Shown piece by piece: positions 8,923-21,189 of a stretch of DNA of 64,000 nucleotides. The notes below the pieces were generated by a model. That model was given only the letters and a program-made list of their open reading frames with translations, ran no database searches and was not told the origin of the DNA. Position numbers and translations under genes: made by a program. The stretch covers positions 62,001-126,000 of the forward strand of contig JAPPGH010000049.1 in assembly GCA_026914155.1 (NCBI GenBank), written 5' to 3'. Every line of letters starts with the position of its first letter. The stretch's first letter is position 1. The DNA comes from Candidatus Palauibacter rhopaloidicola (GTDB taxonomy: Bacteria; Gemmatimonadota; Gemmatimonadetes; Palauibacterales; Palauibacteraceae).

Positions 8923-9906
8923 TCAGGCTGTGGGTTCCGGCACCGCCTTCGCCATCTTTTCGGACATTTCCTCCGCGCTCTTCATCTGCGAGAGATCGAG
9001 CGTGAAGTCGGGTCGTTCCACGGGAGACAGCTTGTCCAGCAGCTCGCGGATCTCGCGGGGCGCCAGACCGGCCTCCCGGAGATCCTCCTTCTTCGCGACG
9101 CCGTCGGCGTGGATCGATTCCGACCCGGTGTCCGCCCGCAGCAGGCTTCGGAGCACGTCGAGTTCCCCCGCGCTCAGCCGCGCCCCCAGCACCTCGTAGT
9201 CGACCCATGCCTCGTAACTGAGCGGCGCGACCCGCTGCAGCATCCCCGCCATCACCCGCCCGTACTCCTGGATTTCCCACTGGGCGTGCGAGTCCACCCG
9301 CAGCCGGAGGAAGTGGAGGAGGTTGTGCAGGTCGATCTTCCAGTACCACTGCGTATAGGTGGAGAGAGGGAGGTCGATCCGCGCGAGCTCCCGGGCGACG
9401 TCTTCGGACAGCAGCCAGTCGTAAGCATGGGCCGCTTTGTTCCGCAGTCTCTCCCACTGGTCGATCGCGCTGCGGTACAGGTCGCCCGGGGCCGGATCCG
9501 TCTCCCGGCCCTGATTGTTCAGGCGGCTCTGATAGGCGAACTGCTCGTGGTCCGGCTTGTAGAACAGCAGCGGCAGCAGGCTGTAGCGGGCGCTGAGTTC
9601 GTTGACGGAGGCCGTGCGGTGTCGGATCCACTGCCGCGCCACGAACATCGGCATGGAGCAGTGAAACTTGAACTCCACCATCTCGCTCGGCGTCGTGTGG
9701 GCGTGGCGCCGCAGATACCGGACGAGACCGCGCGTCTGGCTGACGCGGCGGGTGCCGGCCCCGTAGCTGACGCGGGCCGCCGCCTCCACGTCGGCGTCCG
9801 AGCCCATGTAGTCGACGAGCGCGACGAACCCGTGGTCGAGGACGGGGAAATACCCGCCGAGGATCTCCTCGGCCGCGGGGACCGTCGGCCTCCTGGTCGT
9901 CTCCAT
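8923..9906 (-). CDS. thyX: Flavin-dependent thymidylate synthase with C-terminal extension
   Basis: Makes dTMP from dUMP with FAD, methylene-tetrahydrofolate and NADPH, replacing ThyA. The ThyX motif RHRTASVNELSARY is at residues 95-108, and the second conserved block (LLHFLRLRVDSHAQWEI) at 197-212. At 327 residues it is longer than the usual 210-250. The extra ~85 residues from about 241 start with a helix (SAGELDVLRSLL) and end in a charged tail; I do not recognise them. The gene is convergent with the Nramp-like gene and lies 41 bp downstream of glpK on the same strand. Confidence 0.92.
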   Translation of the reverse strand: METTRRPTVPAAEEILGGYFPVLDHGFVALVDYMGSDADVEAAARVSYGAGTRRVSQTRGLVRYLRRHAHTTPSEMVEFKFHCSMPMFVARQWIRHRTASVNELSARYSLLPLLFYKPDHEQFAYQSRLNNQGRETDPAPGDLYRSAIDQWERLRNKAAHAYDWLLSEDVARELARIDLPLSTYTQWYWKIDLHNLLHFLRLRVDSHAQWEIQEYGRVMAGMLQRVAPLSYEAWVDYEVLGARLSAGELDVLRSLLRADTGSESIHADGVAKKEDLREAGLAPREIRELLDKLSPVERPDFTLDLSQMKSAEEMSEKMAKAVPEPTA

Positions 9907-9947
9907 GAGCTACCCGTGCCGCTACAGGGGTGTTATCGGGCAGAATA

Positions 9948-11435
9948 TCAATTCGTGAGCACGCGGGCGACCGCGCGCCGCCACCCGGAATAGAGCGTTT
10001 CACGCTTCTCCGCGTCCATGGCGGGCCGCCAGGCGTGGTCGTGTCGCCACAGTGCCGCGACCTCCCGCAGATCCGCAAACAGGCCGGCGCCGAGGCCGCC
10101 CAGCATCGCCGCCCCCAGCGCGGTGGTCTCGGTCACGACGGGGCGTCCGATCTCGAGGTCGAGGATGTCGGCGAGAAACTGCATCGCCCAGTCGTTGCGC
10201 GTGAACCCGCCGTCCACGCGCAGCGTCGCGGGGCGCGGCGCTCCGTCGGCCCGCATCGCGTCGATCAGCTCGCGTGACTGGTAGGCGACCGCCTCCAGCG
10301 CCGCGCGGGCGATCTGGGCCCGCCCCGTGTCGCGCGTCATCCCCAGCAGGGCGGCACGTGCGTTCGGATCCCAGTGGATCCCGCCCAGCCCGACGAAGGC
10401 GGGGACCAGTACGACCCCGCCCGTCGAGTCCACCGAACGGGCCAGAGCCTCCGTCTCGGCGGCGTCGGAGATGATGCCCAACCCATCCCGCAGCCACTGA
10501 ACCGAGGCGCCGGCAACGAAGATGCTGCCCTCGAGCGCGTACGTGCGTTCCCCCCCGAGTTGCCACGCCACCGTCGTGAGCAAGCCGTGCCGCGAGGCGA
10601 GTCGGTCCGCGCCCGTGTTCAGCAGCGCAAAGGCGCCCGTCCCGTAGGTGAACTTCATCCCGCCCGGCTCGAACGCCGCCTGCCCGAACGTCGCCGCCTG
10701 CTGATCGCCGGCCACGCCCCGCAGCGGGATCGCGCGGCCGAAGAGGCCGGCGGACGTCTCCCCGAAATCGCCGGCCGAATCGCGCACCTCGGGCAACACG
10801 GAGGCGGGCACGCCCAACAGTTCGAGCAGTTCCGGGTGCCACCGGCCCTCGTCGATGTCGTAGAGGAGGGTCCGCGACGCGTTGGACGCGTCCGTCGCGT
10901 GCACGCGCCCTTCGGTCAGACACCAGAGCAGCCAGGTGTCGATCGTCCCGAAGGCGAGTTCGCCCTTCTCCGCCGCCTCGCGCGCCCCCGGCACATGGTC
11001 GAGGATCCACGCCAGCTTCGTCCCGGAGAAGTACGGATCGAGCCGCAGGCCGGTGCGGCGCTCGATCAGCCCCTCGTGCCCGTCCCCGCGAAGGGTGGCG
11101 CACTCCTTCGCCGTGCGCCGGTCCTGCCACACGATCGCCGGGTGAATCGGCCTGCCGCTCCCGCGCTCCCAGACCACGGTCGTCTCGCGCTGGTTCGTGA
11201 TGCCGATCGCCGTCACAGGATTCCCGAGCGCCTCGGCGGCCTCGATGACCTCCCGCGCCACCTCGACCGCATCGTCCCGGATGCGCTCGGGATCATGCTC
11301 GACCCGGCCCGGCAGCGGGTAGCTCTGAGGCAGTTCGCGCTGAGCGCTGGCCACCGCAGTCCCCTCGAGATCGAACGCGATGGCACGTGTCGAGGTCGTC
11401 CCCTGATCGATCGCAACGACGACGGGGTCGGTCAT
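9948..11435 (-). CDS. glpK: Glycerol kinase
   Basis: Phosphorylates glycerol to sn-glycerol 3-phosphate in the cytoplasm. The 495 residues match the usual FGGY-kinase length. The N-terminal phosphate-binding loop [12 protein letters not shown], the NQRETTVVW segment, the WQDRR segment and the C-terminal adenine-site region ([16 protein letters not shown]) are all present. The ATG overlaps the stop of the beta-propeller lipoprotein gene by 4 bp (ATGA), so its translation is likely coupled to that gene. No glpF, glpD or glp regulator lies nearby, which is unusual for glpK. Confidence 0.95.
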   Translation of the reverse strand: MTDPVVVAIDQGTTSTRAIAFDLEGTAVASAQRELPQSYPLPGRVEHDPERIRDDAVEVAREVIEAAEALGNPVTAIGITNQRETTVVWERGSGRPIHPAIVWQDRRTAKECATLRGDGHEGLIERRTGLRLDPYFSGTKLAWILDHVPGAREAAEKGELAFGTIDTWLLWCLTEGRVHATDASNASRTLLYDIDEGRWHPELLELLGVPASVLPEVRDSAGDFGETSAGLFGRAIPLRGVAGDQQAATFGQAAFEPGGMKFTYGTGAFALLNTGADRLASRHGLLTTVAWQLGGERTYALEGSIFVAGASVQWLRDGLGIISDAAETEALARSVDSTGGVVLVPAFVGLGGIHWDPNARAALLGMTRDTGRAQIARAALEAVAYQSRELIDAMRADGAPRPATLRVDGGFTRNDWAMQFLADILDLEIGRPVVTETTALGAAMLGGLGAGLFADLREVAALWRHDHAWRPAMDAEKRETLYSGWRRAVARVLTN

Positions 11436-12598
11436 GGGTTCCGGGCTACAAGCTGGACCGGCGCGGTTTCAAGGCTCGCAGTCCACATGGGATTGACCAC
11501 CGCCCGATCCAGTCCATCGAGGTAGATGCGAGCTCCCCGCGCCCATGTTCGATCGCGGTCGGCGGGGAAGACCAGAGGGATCGCCTCGAGCCGCTGCAGG
11601 TCCAAGACGAGACCCTTCGTAATCAGGCCGTTCGCGTTCACGGCGGAAGTTCGGGTGAGCAGGCGACCATCGTCGAGCGGCGTCAGGGTCGACACGATCG
11701 CCGAGCCGAGGACCCGGTTACGTCCGCCGAATGCTTCGACCCTCTCCTCACTTCGTTTCAGTCCGCGGGCCCGCATCTCCCTGGGCAGGAAGACAATGCT
11801 CACGAGGTCGCCGTCGGGGCGATAACTCACGAGCGCAAGCTGGTCACCGTCGAGGACGTGAATGAGACCATCGGGCGTCACCGCGACCAGGTCCACGGGT
11901 AGCTGGAATGCACCCTCATAGTCGACGACCAACTCGGGTGGGATCGGTCCGAAAGCCGTATGCCCCTGCTCCGCAACTCGCGCCAGGTAATGGTCGCGAG
12001 ACGCATCGCCGGCAACGAGCAGCCCGAGTTCCGGATGTACCGCGATATCTCTCGCAAGACCGGGAAACCGGTGGCTCGCCACGAAATCACCCTCGGAGGT
12101 CAGTTGCGCGACCCGGGCGTTTCCGTCATCGAGGACCAGGATTCGATCATCCGCCCGGACGAGACGACTCGGGAAACGGTATTCGCCGGGCCCTTCTCCC
12201 TCCCCACCCAGGATCCGCAGCGGATCGAGATTCCGGTCGAGGAGGACGACACGCGGATCGAGCCCGTCGGCGACGAAGTAGCCACCGGGAGTGGCCAATA
12301 CGTCGGCGATGGAACCGAAGCTCACGCGTTCGTCCAGTTGATCGAGGCGGACGGTGGACGATCCGATCTCGTAGGCCTGGCTGGTGCTCTCGCTGAAATA
12401 GATCCGTCCATCGTCCTCGGCCTCCGGAGCATGTCCGCAACCCGCGAGACCGATGACCCCCGCCAGGCCCAGCGCGACGGAGCACGGGACGGTCCCCGGC
12501 CACCGAGCGGAACTCGGTGGCCGGGAACGGTTCGCAGCCGGAACCTCAACCCTCCTGGAACGCGACGTCGAACTGATCTCTCCGTGCTCGCGGCTCAC
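11432..12598 (-). CDS. Six-bladed beta-propeller lipoprotein
   Basis: A 388-residue exported protein with a basic N-terminal region, a hydrophobic stretch and lipobox GLAGC near residue 54. The mature part has repeating four-strand units typical of NHL/6-bladed propellers ([53 protein letters not shown]). Such proteins are frequent and poorly characterised in Gemmatimonadota. I chose GTG 12598 because it overlaps the preceding gene's stop as GTGA; a start at 12610 would give four more residues. The 3' end overlaps glpK. Confidence 0.75.
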   Translation of the reverse strand: MSREHGEISSTSRSRRVEVPAANRSRPPSSARWPGTVPCSVALGLAGVIGLAGCGHAPEAEDDGRIYFSESTSQAYEIGSSTVRLDQLDERVSFGSIADVLATPGGYFVADGLDPRVVLLDRNLDPLRILGGEGEGPGEYRFPSRLVRADDRILVLDDGNARVAQLTSEGDFVASHRFPGLARDIAVHPELGLLVAGDASRDHYLARVAEQGHTAFGPIPPELVVDYEGAFQLPVDLVAVTPDGLIHVLDGDQLALVSYRPDGDLVSIVFLPREMRARGLKRSEERVEAFGGRNRVLGSAIVSTLTPLDDGRLLTRTSAVNANGLITKGLVLDLQRLEAIPLVFPADRDRTWARGARIYLDGLDRAVVNPMWTASLETAPVQLVARNP

Positions 12599-12918
12599 TG
12601 GAAGGACCACACCGTGTAGTCATCACACCGCACGTATTCTGTGGTGTCGTCGTGCATTCGGTACACGCCAACGTCGAACGTCGCGGTGATCCCGACGCTG
12701 AGACCGAAGGCGGCGCCGAGCGAGATCGTCACGCTCTGGGAGCCGATCAGCGATCCGCTCGCCGGGTTGTTCGGACCTCCCGAGATGTACTCCGCGCACT
12801 CGCTCTGCGCGGCGGCCACCGACGGCTGTGCCAGCGAGATCGCCAGGGCCCCCGCGAAGGCCCATGCCACGGCGAGCGGCCACGCTGTTCTCCTGCCTCT
12901 CCTCGTCCTCATCATCAT
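12595..12918 (-). CDS. Small secreted protein, unknown function
   Basis: A 107-residue protein with a twin-Arg-containing basic start (RTRRGRR), a clear hydrophobic core and a likely signal peptidase site after SVAAA. The mature ~70 residues carry two Cys (ECAEY and VRCDD), suggesting one disulphide, in a beta-rich Gly/Ser/Thr sequence. No family recognised. Three consecutive ATG codons begin the gene behind a strong GGGGAGGTGG; spacing favours the second or third. The gene opens the likely operon with the propeller lipoprotein, glpK and possibly thyX. Confidence 0.65.
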   Translation of the reverse strand: MMMRTRRGRRTAWPLAVAWAFAGALAISLAQPSVAAAQSECAEYISGGPNNPASGSLIGSQSVTISLGAAFGLSVGITATFDVGVYRMHDDTTEYVRCDDYTVWSFQ

Positions 12919-13044
12919 CCACCTCCCCTGATTGATCCCGGAGGGCGACGCCCTGCCGCCCTCTCTGACACAAGGATCGGGGCGGGCATCAACGGGCTAT
13001 CAAACCCGGGCGACCCGGCAACGGGCTGTGGTGCGGGGGGAGTT

Positions 13045-16585
<3,541 letters not shown>

Positions 16586-16612
16586 AGGCTTGAAAAATAC
16601 GGCGAAAAGCCT
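16586..16612. repeat. Inverted repeat at the recF start
   Basis: AGGCTT (16586-16591) and AAGCCT (16607-16612) are perfect 6 bp arms around 15 nt, immediately upstream of the recF GTG. The transcript could fold across the initiation region. The remaining spacer to 16709 shows no convincing promoter on either strand. Confidence 0.4.
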
Positions 16613-16709
16613 TATGCCGCAAGGAAATTTGCCCGTTGTAGACCTTGCCCTCGAACCGCGCTGGAGCTGTTGCCCGATGGCCTCCGAGCCGACAGCTTCG
16701 CAGGCATTC

Positions 16710-17552
16710 ATGACACGCTCAGGCCACCGCGGCGTACGCCGCCCGATCAGACGAAACGGAGCCCCGCGAGGAGCTGCCGCCGTCCTCCCGCTTGTGTGGC
16801 TCCTATGTCCGTTCCACCTCGCCGCGCAGGCGGTCGAAGCCCCTCCGGATCCGCGGACGCCGGGCCCGAGCCGGATCGGGCGGGATGTCGCCCTCGCGGC
16901 GGGCGTGCTTGGCGGCGCCTTCCTGCTCGACGAGCACGTCCGCAGCCTGGCGCTGGACCACCAGGGAACGCTGGGCCGCGACCTGGCCGAGGGCGGCCAC
17001 ACGTACGGCGACTGGAAGCGGACCGCGCCCATACTGGCCGGGGGCGGAGTTCTGCTAGGGGTCGCGTTGGACGGAGAGCGGGGAGTTCGGCGGGCGACCT
17101 CGGCCTTCTTCGGCGTCTTCGCCGGCTCGATGTCGAACACCGTCCTCAACTGGACGTTGGGACGAAGCCGCCCGAGGGACGAAAGGGGCGTCCTGCACTT
17201 CGCTCCCTTCCGCGGCAACGCCTCCCTGGGGTCCGGCCACACGGCCTACGCCTTCGCCATTGCGGCCGCCGTCGATGAGGTGACCGATGGCGCGTGGGCG
17301 ATCCCCTTTTACGCGGCCGCCGCGGGCACGGGACTCGCCCGGATCTACGGAGACCGGCACTGGCTGTCCGACGTGGTCGTCGGCGGCTTCATCGGCTGGT
17401 GGGTGGGCGGCCGGGCGACAGCCGCCGCCGCGAACTGGATTGGCGTAGAACCCTCGTCGGCCTCCCCCGGACCGTCTCCGTCCGCCCGCTTCCGGATCCG
17501 GCCCCTGCTTGCCGGGAACGCACTGGGCCTTCAGGTCCGCTTCCAGGAGTAG
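16710..17552 (+). CDS. PAP2-family membrane-associated phosphatase
   Basis: 280 residues with an N-terminal signal (AAAVLPLVWLLCPFHLAAQ). The acid phosphatase motifs are in order: GRSRPRD for KX6RP, LGSGHTAYAF for PSGH with Pro changed to Gly, and ARIYGDRHWLSD for SRX5HX3D. These residues hydrolyse lipid or small-molecule phosphates on the periplasmic side. Only short hydrophobic stretches surround the motifs, as in Gemmatimonadota homologues. I chose ATG 16710 because it places a basic n-region before the signal core; the frame also allows 16590. Confidence 0.8.
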   Translation: MTRSGHRGVRRPIRRNGAPRGAAAVLPLVWLLCPFHLAAQAVEAPPDPRTPGPSRIGRDVALAAGVLGGAFLLDEHVRSLALDHQGTLGRDLAEGGHTYGDWKRTAPILAGGGVLLGVALDGERGVRRATSAFFGVFAGSMSNTVLNWTLGRSRPRDERGVLHFAPFRGNASLGSGHTAYAFAIAAAVDEVTDGAWAIPFYAAAAGTGLARIYGDRHWLSDVVVGGFIGWWVGGRATAAAANWIGVEPSSASPGPSPSARFRIRPLLAGNALGLQVRFQE

Positions 17553-17577
17553 CTCCCGAGGCGCCTTCGACTGGCGC

Positions 17578-17605
17578 AGGCCGACCTGAACGGGTAAGAC
17601 GGCCT
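17578..17605. terminator. Possible bidirectional terminator hairpin
   Basis: AGGCCG (17578-17583) pairs with CGGCCT (17600-17605) around a 16 nt loop between the convergent PAP2 and PIN genes, touching the PIN stop codon. There is no T-tract, so a Rho-independent role is doubtful. Confidence 0.3.
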
Positions 17606-18144
17606 TAGGGTCCAGCCTCCAGGAGCAGCGACGTCCTCCAGGCCTCCAGCTGCCTGACGGTATACTGTCGCCTGAAGGGTCGGCGCGGACGTCCGCCGAC
17701 ACTCGTCGCCAGAGCCTCAAGCGATACGACTCGATCAAGCCATCCGAGTGCGTGAGCCGCGGTTACTGCCGCCTTGTCGCAACTACACAGGACGAAGCCA
17801 TCGGCCAGCGTGTATGCAAACGCCAACAGGTCGCGCTCACCTGCGTCGAGGCGGTGGGCATCGGGGTACTGCAAACGAAAGGTGACGTCCGCTGCGCTGG
17901 GCAGCGGCCTCACGGTGGCGCGCGCGATGTCCTGTTCGCGCACCGGGACGTACCCGCACATGGAAGGATCGCCGCGCCGCAGTTCCTCCGCACACTCTTC
18001 GACTGTGACGATCCGTCTGCCACCGGCGATGGCGTTCCAGCAACGGGTATCCACCGCCTCGATGACGATCATGGTGTCCACGAGTACGATACCGTTCGGG
18101 GCGCAACCTGTGGGTTCACGCCTCGAAGTACGTCTCGTGGCCAT
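17605..18144 (-). CDS. PIN-domain ribonuclease, likely partner of the XRE/ImmA protein
   Basis: A 179-residue PIN-fold protein. The four acidic positions expected for metal-dependent RNA cleavage are seen as D23 (IVLVDTMIVIEA), E50 (TVEECAEEL), D105 (LDAGERDLLAFA) and D123 (SCDKAAVTAA). ATG 18144 keeps the first beta strand and overlaps the upstream gene by 29 bp; GTG 18081 is an alternative but would remove that strand. The coupling to an HTH-ImmA/IrrE gene matches known toxin-antitoxin pairs in which the second gene is a PIN-type (DUF4411-like) protein. A toxin role is inferred from that context. Confidence 0.75.
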   Translation of the reverse strand: MATRRTSRREPTGCAPNGIVLVDTMIVIEAVDTRCWNAIAGGRRIVTVEECAEELRRGDPSMCGYVPVREQDIARATVRPLPSAADVTFRLQYPDAHRLDAGERDLLAFAYTLADGFVLCSCDKAAVTAAHALGWLDRVVSLEALATSVGGRPRRPFRRQYTVRQLEAWRTSLLLEAGP

Positions 18145-19240
18145 AACCTCGGATGAGGGAAACGAGATCCGCCAACGACAGACCGAGCAGAGAAGCGGCT
18201 CGCCTGACGGAGAGGCGACCGGCATCAAGGGCTACAACGACGCGGTCGATGAACGGCTTGCTGAATGCCGGCACTCCGGGGGGGGCGTCGGTTGAGCGTC
18301 CGTTGGCCACGAGGCGCCGGTCATCGATCTCCGCGAGATCCGACCTTGAGAGCAGTCCGGCGTTGTGGAGACGCCATTTGCAGGCCGTTCCGGAGACGCG
18401 GAAATCGTCCGCGATCTCATTGATCCGCTGGTGAGTGCCGGTTTCCCCCGACGGCCGCTTCCACCGCCGCCGCAGAATCTTCTCAGGCATGAGGACCGCG
18501 GCGGCGAAGTTCTCGGCAAGTCGCTCGACACGCCACCCCTTCCCGGTTCTTGGAACGCTAACGTTCTCGGTCCGCTCGGGTGGCATTGTGTCCCACGTCA
18601 GTAGATGAAACAGCTCGTGGGCCAAGTCGAAGTTCCGACGTCGTGCAGGATCGTTACGATTAACCAACACACAACTCAGCCCGGGAACCCTCGAGGCGGC
18701 ACCGGAAACGCCAAGTGGTGTGTCGACCTCGAGCACCAGGATTGAGGCGCGGCTCTCCATGGCCGAACGCAGCTTCGCCGCGGGGCACGAGCCCAGTTGC
18801 CATCGATCAGCTACCGACTCCCCGGCCGCCTGGGCGTCCTCGAAGGATGATCCGGCCGTCAAGGCCAGCTTGGACTCCAGCCACCGCGGCTTTATACCCT
18901 GCTCCAGGGAGAGCTCACGGTACATGGCAATCCAGCGTCCCGCGCGATCTTCGAAGTCGTCGAGCACCGCAACGGCGACGTCGGTGCTCGTCCTGAACGA
19001 GAACTGGCCCTCGCCCACGAGCCGGAAGGGGTCGGTGAAGTAATCGAGATCGACCCCGAGCGCATCCATGGCGCTGACCAATTCCCTCGCGCTCAGAGGT
19101 CGTTCCCCGGATTCGATGCTGGCAATGGTCTGCCGATGCCGGAGGCCCAGGGCGCCGGCAAGTTGCTCTTGCGTCAGGCAAGCGCGTGTTCGGGCCGCCC
19201 TGAAACGGAGGCCAACGCGACGATCGGAGGCCAATGACAT
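18116..19240 (-). CDS. XRE-family regulator with ImmA/IrrE metallopeptidase domain
   Basis: 374 residues: an HTH of the Cro/C1 type at about 8-65 (QEQLAGALGLRHRQTIASIESGERPLS), a linker, then an ImmA/IrrE domain with the zinc-protease motif HELFH in FDLAHELFHLLTW and the downstream Glu in ERLAENFAAAVLMP. The last ~45 residues (LDAGRLSVRRAASLLGLSLADLVSLIR) resemble the DNA-binding helix pair of UPF0175-type antitoxins. The protein probably represses its own promoter and is cleaved, or cleaves a partner, under stress. ATG 19240 lies just 6 nt from the -10 box, implying a leaderless or near-leaderless mRNA. Confidence 0.85.
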   Translation of the reverse strand: MSLASDRRVGLRFRAARTRACLTQEQLAGALGLRHRQTIASIESGERPLSARELVSAMDALGVDLDYFTDPFRLVGEGQFSFRTSTDVAVAVLDDFEDRAGRWIAMYRELSLEQGIKPRWLESKLALTAGSSFEDAQAAGESVADRWQLGSCPAAKLRSAMESRASILVLEVDTPLGVSGAASRVPGLSCVLVNRNDPARRRNFDLAHELFHLLTWDTMPPERTENVSVPRTGKGWRVERLAENFAAAVLMPEKILRRRWKRPSGETGTHQRINEIADDFRVSGTACKWRLHNAGLLSRSDLAEIDDRRLVANGRSTDAPPGVPAFSKPFIDRVVVALDAGRLSVRRAASLLGLSLADLVSLIRGYGHETYFEA

Positions 19241-19275
19241 AAATGCAATTTATTCTTGCATCGAATGATTTGCAA
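19241..19275 (-). promoter_or_regulatory. AT-rich promoter and palindromic operator of the XRE/PIN module
   Basis: On the minus strand, -35 TTGCAA (19275-19270), a 17 bp spacer and -10 TAAATT (19252-19247). A perfect inverted repeat ATGCAA-7 nt-TTGCAT (19243-19261) overlaps the -10, and a further TTGCA half-site lies in the -35, so repressor binding would block the polymerase. The AT-rich patch stands out in this GC-rich window. Confidence 0.6.
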
Positions 19276-19347
19276 TCTCACATACTGTGGAGACGGTGGG
19301 TGGACCGGAAGACGTCACGCCGTCTCCCGGTCCGTCTGGGGCACAGG

Positions 19348-20235
19348 CTACAGCACGAAGCTGGACACGACGGGTTCGTCGCCGCTGTAGTCGTAGAAGC
19401 CCTTCCCCGTTTTCCGGCCGTGGTAGCCGGCCAGGTACATGCGGCGCAGGAGCGGGGGAGAGGCGAAGCGTGCCTCCTTGTACTCGTCGTACATGATCCC
19501 CGTGATGTGGTACAGCGTGTCGAGTCCCACGAAATCGCCCAGCGTGAAGGGGCCCATCGGGTATCCGCAGCCCAGACGCAGCCCCTTGTCGATGTCGGGG
19601 ATCGACGCGACCCCGGCCTCGTAGGCGCGGATCGCGTCGAGCATGTAGGGAACGAGCAGCCGGTTCACGACGAAGCCGGTGTTGTCGCCGCAGGCGATCG
19701 GGCTCTTGCCGAGCGATGCGGCGAAGGCGAAGGCGGCCTCGAACGTTTCGTCCGCCGTCTGCCCGCAGCGGACGACCTCCACCAGCGGCATGACCGGAAC
19801 CGGGCTGAAGAAGTGGAGACCGACGAAACGCTCCGGGCGATCCGTCTCCGCGGCGAGTTCGGTGATGGACAGGCTCGATGTGTTGGAGGCGAAGATCGTC
19901 TCCCCCGCGCACAGTCCGCCAAGCTCGCCGAAGAGCGCGTGTTTCGCCCCGAGGTTCTCGGTGATCGCCTCGATGACGAGATCGCACGCCGCCAGGTCCG
20001 CCAGTTCGAGCGTCGGGTGCAGACGAGCCATCGTCGCGTCCCGGTCCGCCGCGCCGAGCTTCTCCTTCTGCACGGCGCGGTCGAGGTTCTTCCCGATCCC
20101 GACCATTCCCCGGTCGAGGAACCCCTGCTCCACCTCCCGCACGATCGTCTCATGACCGGCCGACGCGCTGACCTGCGCGATCCCGCTCCCCATCAGTCCC
20201 GCTCCGACCACCCCGACCTTCCGAATCTCAGTCAA
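19348..20235 (-). CDS. 3-hydroxybutyryl-CoA dehydrogenase
   Basis: A 295-residue NAD(P)-dependent enzyme interconverting acetoacetyl-CoA and 3-hydroxybutyryl-CoA. The Rossmann motif is GVVGAGLMGSGIA near the N-terminus. SNTSSLSITE and HFFSPVPVMPLVEVV mark the catalytic His, and NTGFVVNRLL with YPMGPFTLGDFVGLD form the C-terminal dimer domain. It is a stand-alone protein, not fused to enoyl-CoA hydratase. The start is TTG 20235 behind GGGAG. A thiolase 2 kb upstream on the same strand suggests a shared beta-oxidation or butyrate role, though two membrane-protein genes lie between them. Confidence 0.9.
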   Translation of the reverse strand: MTEIRKVGVVGAGLMGSGIAQVSASAGHETIVREVEQGFLDRGMVGIGKNLDRAVQKEKLGAADRDATMARLHPTLELADLAACDLVIEAITENLGAKHALFGELGGLCAGETIFASNTSSLSITELAAETDRPERFVGLHFFSPVPVMPLVEVVRCGQTADETFEAAFAFAASLGKSPIACGDNTGFVVNRLLVPYMLDAIRAYEAGVASIPDIDKGLRLGCGYPMGPFTLGDFVGLDTLYHITGIMYDEYKEARFASPPLLRRMYLAGYHGRKTGKGFYDYSGDEPVVSSFVL

Positions 20236-20263
20236 TGTCCACTCCCTCTATGTTTGTTGGTGT

Positions 20264-20295
20264 GATTGTCTCTTGGTGCGATTGTCTCTTGGTGC
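20264..20295. repeat. 16 bp perfect tandem duplication
   Basis: Two adjacent copies of a 16 bp unit beginning GATTGTCTC (20264-20279, 20280-20295) sit between the dehydrogenase start and the upstream membrane-protein gene. Confidence 0.8.
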
Positions 20296-20319
20296 GAGGC
20301 GCGCGGAACCACGCGCTCC

Positions 20320-21189
20320 TCAGCGGAGGAGTTTCCGGTGCCAGGGCTCCTCGGCGCTGCGAAGATTCTCCCCGCGTTCGAGTCGGTCGAGAAGACCCTG
20401 AAGCGCGAGTTCCATCCGTTGCCTGACCTTCCGCATGTCGGCCCGCGCGGAAACCGTCGCGATGGCCGTGAACCCGGAGAAGATCGCCAGGCCTCCCAGG
20501 AGCGGCAGGACACCGCCCCCCGCCGCCATGAACAGGCCGAAGCCGCCGGCCGCTCCACCGAGCCCCATGCCGGCGAACCAGCCGCCGATCCGTTCCGCCC
20601 TCATGTTACCGACATCGGCCGTCAGCGTGACCAGCGACCACCCGCTCTCCAGGGCTTCCACGCTGACCTGGAGGTTCCGCGACTTCGCCAGCGTGTAGCG
20701 TCGACCGCCGACGTCCATCGCGCGTCGCATCTGGCTGACGAGGCCGGTCCCCGGCTCCCAGAGCGATCCGCCGGGTCTGGAGCGCACCTGCCGCAGAAGC
20801 TCCTCTTCGCGCAGGTACGATTCGAGATTCGCTTCCACATCCGCCGGACTCCCGGGCACCACCCGGCTCGTGCTCACGATCGCGGAACCGACGATCCGGC
20901 GCGCCAGCCCCTCGTCCGCAGGCGCATCGGGGATGAGGGAGGCGGCTTCCACCTCGGCGAGCGCCTGCCGGACGTAGCGCTCCTCGAGTCCGACTTCCGC
21001 TCCGATCTGGACGACGTCGCCCGCCCCGAGTTCCCCGCCGACCGAAGTGGAGCTGCGGAACTGCAGATCCGACGCCCGCCGGATCACACGTTCGAGTTGC
21101 TCCTGCGTGACCGTCTGTGGGAGCGACGACCGGCGTGCCGGGAGACCGGGCCCGCCCGCACCCTCGCGACGGTCGTCAGCCGGCGGCAT
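20320..21189 (-). CDS. Membrane protein with helical N-terminal domain, unknown function
   Basis: 289 residues. An N-terminal helix-turn-helix-like region ([18 protein letters not shown], then [22 protein letters not shown]) is followed by a soluble middle. A glycine-rich hydrophobic pair of helices ([19 protein letters not shown] and [16 protein letters not shown]) near residues 215-260 comes next, and the end is a charged coil. No enzyme motif is visible. ATG 21189 gives a 14 bp overlap with the slipin gene, so the two probably act together at the membrane. A longer open frame upstream is Arg-rich and unlikely to be coding. Confidence 0.6.
   Translation of the reverse strand: MPPADDRREGAGGPGLPARRSSLPQTVTQEQLERVIRRASDLQFRSSTSVGGELGAGDVVQIGAEVGLEERYVRQALAEVEAASLIPDAPADEGLARRIVGSAIVSTSRVVPGSPADVEANLESYLREEELLRQVRSRPGGSLWEPGTGLVSQMRRAMDVGGRRYTLAKSRNLQVSVEALESGWSLVTLTADVGNMRAERIGGWFAGMGLGGAAGGFGLFMAAGGGVLPLLGGLAIFSGFTAIATVSARADMRKVRQRMELALQGLLDRLERGENLRSAEEPWHRKLLR

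Noticed and set aside
16590..16709. Longer N-terminus of the PAP2 protein from 16590
   Set aside because: These 40 residues would precede the signal peptide core and overlap the recF leader; the signal works only from ATG 16710.
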